NCBI GenBank assembly: GCA_963828555.1
Contig: CAWHEL010000002.1
Span: 186,001 to 250,000, forward strand
Origin: JADJPO01 sp963828555
GTDB lineage: Bacteria > Actinomycetota > Actinomycetes > Actinomycetales > Kineosporiaceae
DNA: 64,000 nt
Reading direction: 5' to 3'
Shown here: positions 59,822 through 64,000 of the stretch, one piece after another
Numbering within the stretch: the first letter of the stretch is position 1
Layout of the letters: each line of letters starts with the position of its first letter
Notes under the pieces: generated by a model
What the model saw: only the letters and a program-made list of their open reading frames with translations
The model's database searches: none
Told to the model about the DNA's origin: nothing
Position numbers and translations under genes: made by a program

Positions 59822-61272
59822 CAGTTCTCCTCTGTTGCCGGGGAGGCCAGCGACCAGCGCGCGCCGTCCGGAGTGTCTTCGACCGCGATCCCGGCCGCGG
59901 CAAGCCGGGCCCGGATGGCGTCGGCGGCGGCGTAGTCCCGCCCGGTCCGGGCTGCCGCGCGGGCGTCCAGCTCGCCCTGCACCAGGGCTCCCAGGGCCGC
60001 CCGCGAAGGGTCGGCGCCGGCGGCGGATCCGTTGCGCCAGTGCGGGTGCAGCGGATCGATGCCGATCACGTCGGTCATCGCCCGCACCGCGAGGGCGTGC
60101 GTCAGCGCGCCGTCCTTGTCACCCGCAGCGAGGGCGGTGTTGCCGGCCCGCACGGTGTCGTGCACCACGGCCAGCGCGGCCGAGGTACCGAGGTCGTCGT
60201 CCATCGCTTCGGCGAAGGTGTAGGGCACGGGCAGGTCGGCCGGGGCGGGCTCGGTCAGCGCATCGCCGCAGGCCTCGGCGGCCCGCAGCACGAAGTTCTC
60301 GATCCGCTCGTAGGCGGTGCGGGCCTCGTCCAGCGAAGCCGGAACCACCACCTCGATGTTCGAGCGGTAGTGCGGCGTGGCCAGCAGATAGCGGATCACC
60401 ACCGCCGGAACCTGGTGCAGCAGAACGTCCATCGACATCACGTTGCCGATGGACTTGCTCATCTTCTCACCGCCCTGCACCACCCAGCCGTTGTGCAGCC
60501 AGTAGCGGGCGAAGGCGTCACCGGCGGCGCGGGACTGCGCCTGCTCGTTCTCGTGGTGCGGGAAGCGCAGGTCCAGTCCACCGCCGTGGATGTCGAACTC
60601 CGGGCCGAGGTACTTGGTCACCATCGCCGAGCACTCCAGGTGCCAGCCCGGGCGGCCGCGGCCCCACGGGGTCGGCCAGGACGCGGTGGCCGGCTCGTCG
60701 GGCTTGGATCCCTTCCACAACGCGAAGTCGCGCGGGTCCCGCTTGCCGCGCAGATCGGCGTCCGCCGCGGGTTCCATGTCGGCGACCGACTGGTGGGTCA
60801 GTTCGCCGTAGGCGGGCCAGGAGCGCACGTCGAAGTAGACGTCGCCGGAGGCATCGGCCGCGGCGTAGGCATGGCCGGCCTCGATGAGTCGTGCGATCAG
60901 CTCGACCATCTCGGTCACGTGGCCGGTCGCCCGCGGCTCGTAGGTGGGTCGCAGGATGTTCAGCGCGTCGTAGGCCTGGGCGAACTCCAGCTCGTAACGG
61001 TAGGTGTGCGCCCACCACGGCCTGCCCGCCTCGGCCGACTTGGTCAGGATCTTGTCGTCGATGTCGGTCACGTTGCGCAAGTAGGTGACCTCGTACCCGC
61101 TGCGGGTCAGCCACCGGCGCAGAACGTCGAAACTGACCGCTGCGCGCAGGTGACCGATGTGCGGCCCGGACTGGGTGGTGGCACCGCAGACGTAGATGCC
61201 GGCTCGGCCCTGCACCAGGGGGACGAACTCGCGGACCGCATGCGTGGCGGTGTCGAACAGCCGAAGACTCAC
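59821..61272 (-). CDS. cysS: Cysteinyl-tRNA synthetase
   Basis: 483 residues. Class I synthetase charging tRNA-Cys. The HIGH motif is in TQSGPHIGHLRAAVSF, the zinc Cys in YVCGATTQ and LECSAMVTKYLG with HHENE, and KMSKS in GGEKMSKSIGNV. The C-terminal DALR and anticodon domains are complete. It is followed directly by rlmB, a common actinobacterial operon. ATG 61272 is preceded by no strong ribosome site. The related mycothiol ligase MshC lacks the C-terminal domains seen here. Confidence 0.96.
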   Translation of the reverse strand: MSLRLFDTATHAVREFVPLVQGRAGIYVCGATTQSGPHIGHLRAAVSFDVLRRWLTRSGYEVTYLRNVTDIDDKILTKSAEAGRPWWAHTYRYELEFAQAYDALNILRPTYEPRATGHVTEMVELIARLIEAGHAYAAADASGDVYFDVRSWPAYGELTHQSVADMEPAADADLRGKRDPRDFALWKGSKPDEPATASWPTPWGRGRPGWHLECSAMVTKYLGPEFDIHGGGLDLRFPHHENEQAQSRAAGDAFARYWLHNGWVVQGGEKMSKSIGNVMSMDVLLHQVPAVVIRYLLATPHYRSNIEVVVPASLDEARTAYERIENFVLRAAEACGDALTEPAPADLPVPYTFAEAMDDDLGTSAALAVVHDTVRAGNTALAAGDKDGALTHALAVRAMTDVIGIDPLHPHWRNGSAAGADPSRAALGALVQGELDARAAARTGRDYAAADAIRARLAAAGIAVEDTPDGARWSLASPATEEN

Positions 61273-61302
61273 CCGCCCAGGCTACCGGCGTCCGAGAACC
61301 CC

Positions 61303-61382
61303 AACCCGCTCATGCTCCGCCGGGGTACAGGTTCGAGGCCCCATCGACCCTGATTCGGGTACCCCTGCGGAGCAGGGCAGGT
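61303..61382. repeat. Dispersed inverted repeat, family A, copy 4
   Basis: Arms of about 29-30 bp (61303-61332 and 61354-61382) with several mismatches; core AACCCGCTCATGCTCCGC then GGGGTACA. It begins 30 bp upstream of the cysS start and ends 14 bp before the stop of the PPOX gene, for which it is probably the terminator. Confidence 0.75.
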
Positions 61383-61396
61383 TCTGGGGGCGGGGA

Positions 61397-61789
61397 TCAG
61401 GCGCGGAAGACGACGTGGTCGGGGGTGAGCCGGGCGATCACCCGCTGCTCGCCGGGCTGGCCCCAGGGGTAGGTCTGGTGCTCGGTGTACTTGCGCGCCA
61501 TCTCGTCGATGTAGGCGGCCTGCGGGTCGTCGGTCAGGGTCACCGAACCGCGGATCTCCAAGTACTGGTAGGGGTTCTCCCGCGGGAACACCAGCAGTGA
61601 GGCGCGTCCGTCCCGCTCCAGGTTCGCGGTCTTGCGCCGGCCGCGGATGGTCGAGAACAGCACGTCGTCACCGTCGCGGCCGATCCACACCACGGACAGC
61701 TGCGGCTGCCCATCGGGATCGATGGTGGCCACCGTGGCGTACTCGGGGGCGTCGATGAGGGCCTTCGCGGCGTCGGTCAGCGTCGTCAT
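61397..61789 (-). CDS. PPOX-class (probably F420-dependent) oxidoreductase
   Basis: 130 residues, a small split-barrel flavin/deazaflavin protein. Conserved segments are ATVATIDPDGQPQLSVVWIG, RRKTANLERDGRASLLVFP and YLEIRGSVTL. The length and pattern match the actinobacterial branch whose studied members use F420. Substrate unknown. ATG 61789 begins the conserved part; the longer start at 61813 is not supported. Confidence 0.82.
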   Translation of the reverse strand: MTTLTDAAKALIDAPEYATVATIDPDGQPQLSVVWIGRDGDDVLFSTIRGRRKTANLERDGRASLLVFPRENPYQYLEIRGSVTLTDDPQAAYIDEMARKYTEHQTYPWGQPGEQRVIARLTPDHVVFRA

Positions 61790-61836
61790 GGCCCGAACCG
61801 TAACGCCCACCAACCGTGCTCATGCAGGTTTCGCGG

Positions 61837-62548
<712 letters not shown>

Positions 62549-62556
<8 letters not shown>

Positions 62557-63067
62557 CGGCGGCCGCTGCGGCGGGGACCAGCAGAGCGGTGGCGATCGCC
62601 GCCACGCCCTCACCGCGCCCGGTCAGCCCGAGCCCGTCGGTGGTCGTCGCCGACACCGTCACCGGGGCACCGCACGCCTGCGACAACGCCGCCTGGGCCT
62701 CCTCCCGCCGGGTGCCGACGCGGGGCCGGTTCCCGATCACCTGCACCGCCACGTTGCCGATCACGAGACCCGCGGCCCGCACCCGGCGCGCTGTCTCGGT
62801 CAGCAGGGCCGCCCCGGAGGCTCCGGCCCACTCCGGGCGTGAGGTACCGAAGTTCGATCCGAGATCACCCAGACCAGCCGCCGAGAGCAACGCGTCACAG
62901 CAGGCGTGGGCGGCGACGTCCGCGTCCGAGTGGCCCTCGAGCCCGGTCTCGCCGGGCCAGTCCAGCCCGGCCATCCGCATCGGGCGGGTCGCCGCGGCGC
63001 TCGACTGCGGGTCGGCGAAGCGGTGGACGTCGACACCGATCCCGGTGCGGGGAAGCTGCGCACTCAC
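62549..63067 (-). CDS. ispF: 2-C-methyl-D-erythritol 2,4-cyclodiphosphate synthase IspF
   Basis: 172 residues; fifth enzyme of the MEP isoprenoid pathway, a zinc-dependent trimer. Metal ligands are in GIGVDVHRF and in LEGHSDADVAAHACCDALL; the nucleotide site is near TTTDGLGLTGRGEG. GTG 63067 has TACGGT (complement of 63074-63079) six bases upstream, which selects this start and implies a leaderless mRNA. It is divergent from ispD only 23 bp away. Confidence 0.95.
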
Positions 63068-63073
63068 CCGCCC

Positions 63074-63083
63074 ACCGTAGGGT
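63074..63083. promoter_or_regulatory. Shared divergent -10 site between ispF and ispD
   Basis: ACCGTAGGGT contains TAGGGT on the plus strand (63078-63083, seven bases before the ispD GTG) and TACGGT on the minus strand (63079-63074, six bases before the ispF GTG). The two -10 boxes share the central TA, so one melted site could serve both leaderless genes. Confidence 0.55.
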
Positions 63084-63090
63084 GCGGCAG

Positions 63091-63804
63091 GTGAGCTCCG
63101 AAACACCCGTTCGCGCCGCCGTCGTCGTGCTCGCCGGAGGCAGCGGCTCGCGCCTCGGCGCCCAGCGCGACGGCGTGGCCGTGAACAAGGTCTACCTGCC
63201 GCTGTCGGGCCGCCCGGTGCTCGCCTGGTCGCTGCAGGCTGCCGACCGCACGCCCGGCGTCGTCCGGCTGGTCCTGGTGGTCCGCCCCGAGGACGCCGAC
63301 GCCGCGACGACGATGCTGCGTGAGCACCCCCTGCAGCACCTTGTCGAGGTGGTCGGCGGCGGCTCCACGCGGCACGGTTCGGAGGAGTCGGCCCTGGCCC
63401 ACCTGACCCCAGCGATCCGGGCTGGCGAGGTCGAGGTGGTCGTGATCCATGACGGGGCACGGCCGCTTGCCCCGGCGGCGCTGTTCGCCGAGGTGATCCG
63501 GGTAGCCGCAGTACACGGCGGGGCGATTCCCGCGGTGCCGGCCGGGCCACTGCTCCCACCGCCCGGCGTCCGGCTGGTGCGGGTGCAGACCCCGCAGGCG
63601 TTTCGTGCCCCCGCCCTGCTCAAGGCCTATGCCGAGGCAGCCGAGGAGACGTTCCAGGGCACCGACACCGCGTCGGTGATCGAGGCGTACACCGACCTGG
63701 ACGTGCACACCGTGCCTGGCTCGGCCACGAACCTGAAGGTGACCTACCCGGACGACCTGGCGGTCGCCGAGCGGCTGCTCGCGGCCAGGACCGCTTCGGC
63801 GTAG
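63091..63804 (+). CDS. ispD: 2-C-methyl-D-erythritol 4-phosphate cytidylyltransferase IspD
   Basis: 237 residues; third enzyme of the MEP pathway, joining CTP to methylerythritol phosphate. The CTP loop AVVVLAGGSGSRLGAQRDG, the Lys in VNKVYLPLSGRPVL, VVIHDGARPL, VQTPQAFRAPALL and the terminal NLKVTYPDDLAVAERLL are conserved. GTG 63091 follows TAGGGT by seven bases. The 3' end overlaps the convergent partial gene by 61 bp. Confidence 0.94.
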   Translation: MSSETPVRAAVVVLAGGSGSRLGAQRDGVAVNKVYLPLSGRPVLAWSLQAADRTPGVVRLVLVVRPEDADAATTMLREHPLQHLVEVVGGGSTRHGSEESALAHLTPAIRAGEVEVVVIHDGARPLAPAALFAEVIRVAAVHGGAIPAVPAGPLLPPPGVRLVRVQTPQAFRAPALLKAYAEAAEETFQGTDTASVIEAYTDLDVHTVPGSATNLKVTYPDDLAVAERLLAARTASA

Positions 63805-64000
63805 GCCAGCGAATCGTCGTCGACCACCCGGCAGCTCACGCTGCCGCGCCCGGCCAGCGGCACCTGCCCGACCCCGACCACCCGGTCCAGGGCCGCCACC
63901 AGGTCGGCCAGCCGGCCGCCGTCCTGCCAGCTGCTCGACAGCACGGCGCCCAGCACCGCCGGGGTGACCGCGAGCAGGCCGATCAGCCCCCGGAGGGCCT
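63744..64000 (-). CDS. Partial gene of unknown function running off the right edge
   Basis: The frame is open from the right edge to TAG at 63744-63746, giving 85 C-terminal residues that include RGLIGLLAVTPAVLGAVL, WQDGGRLADLVAALDRVVGV and VVDDDSLAYAEAVLAASS. The composition is protein-like up to about 63780; the last residues overlap ispD. The start is outside the window and no family can be named from this end. Confidence 0.45.
   Translation of the reverse strand, partial: ALRGLIGLLAVTPAVLGAVLSSSWQDGGRLADLVAALDRVVGVGQVPLAGRGSVSCRVVDDDSLAYAEAVLAASSRSATARSSG

Overview
The window is GC-rich chromosomal DNA from an actinobacterium (class Actinomycetes). The evidence is a type VII (ESX) secretion locus, the MurT/GatD pair, mycothiol-type maleylpyruvate isomerase folds, a pyridoxamine-phosphate-oxidase-fold (PPOX) protein of the F420-binding type, a DtxR/IdeR-type iron box, DUF3263, many GTG starts and many apparently leaderless genes. 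I cannot name the genus from the sequence. No rRNA, phage, transposase or CRISPR was seen. One tRNA (Thr, anticodon TGT) is present.

Layout. 1-3 kb: start of a GH1 glycosidase, then moaA-moaD (molybdopterin), a PhzF-like isomerase and a YbaB-like protein. 3-20.7 kb: the ESX locus, in alternating blocks. The minus-strand substrate cluster (six small or low-complexity proteins, 3093-6488) and eccC come first. Then follow eccD (+), an unknown gene with eccE (-), and eccB, two substrate-like genes, a small broken gene and a mycosin (+). A two-component system (-) ends the locus and overlaps the mycosin 3' end. 20.8-22.6 kb: moaE and a MobA/MocA-like nucleotidyltransferase, so the ESX block lies between molybdopterin genes. 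22.7-29.2 kb: a thiol-redox pair (thioredoxin lipoprotein, CcdA), an ABC-2 exporter operon and a sarcosine/dimethylglycine-dehydrogenase-like enzyme. 29.2-30.0 kb: decayed DNA with a GNAT fragment and a broken VapBC-like toxin-antitoxin pair. 30.1-39.3 kb: groEL with two CIRCE operators, a family-A polymerase-like gene, GatD/MurT, a cold-shock protein, a LytR_C protein, DUF3263 and uracil-DNA glycosylase. 39.5-46.9 kb: GNAT, CoA transferase, tRNA-Thr, a GGDEF/EAL protein, a Ser/Thr kinase, a CBS protein and a DedA-like protein. 46.9-52.1 kb: a LacI regulator, a GH13 glycosidase, a sugar-ABC ATPase and a maleylpyruvate isomerase-fold protein. 52.2-57.4 kb: a small zinc-finger protein, a TPR/AAA+ pair, DUF4032, DUF1761 and an iron permease. 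57.5-64 kb: a GNAT/maleylpyruvate isomerase fusion, rlmB, cysS, a PPOX protein, a membrane protein, ispF, ispD and a partial gene.

The points most worth attention are these. The mycosin has lost its catalytic Asp, His and Ser and the oxyanion Asn. Two dispersed families of long intergenic inverted repeats lie next to stop codons, and one copy encodes the C-terminus of a polymerase-like protein. Many starts have a TANNNT -10 box 5-8 nt upstream, suggesting leaderless mRNAs. Two divergent promoters share overlapping -10 boxes. Three genes (eccC, a small gene before mycP, an ABC ATPase) each need a one-base frame correction, which may reflect sequencing indels or real frameshifts.
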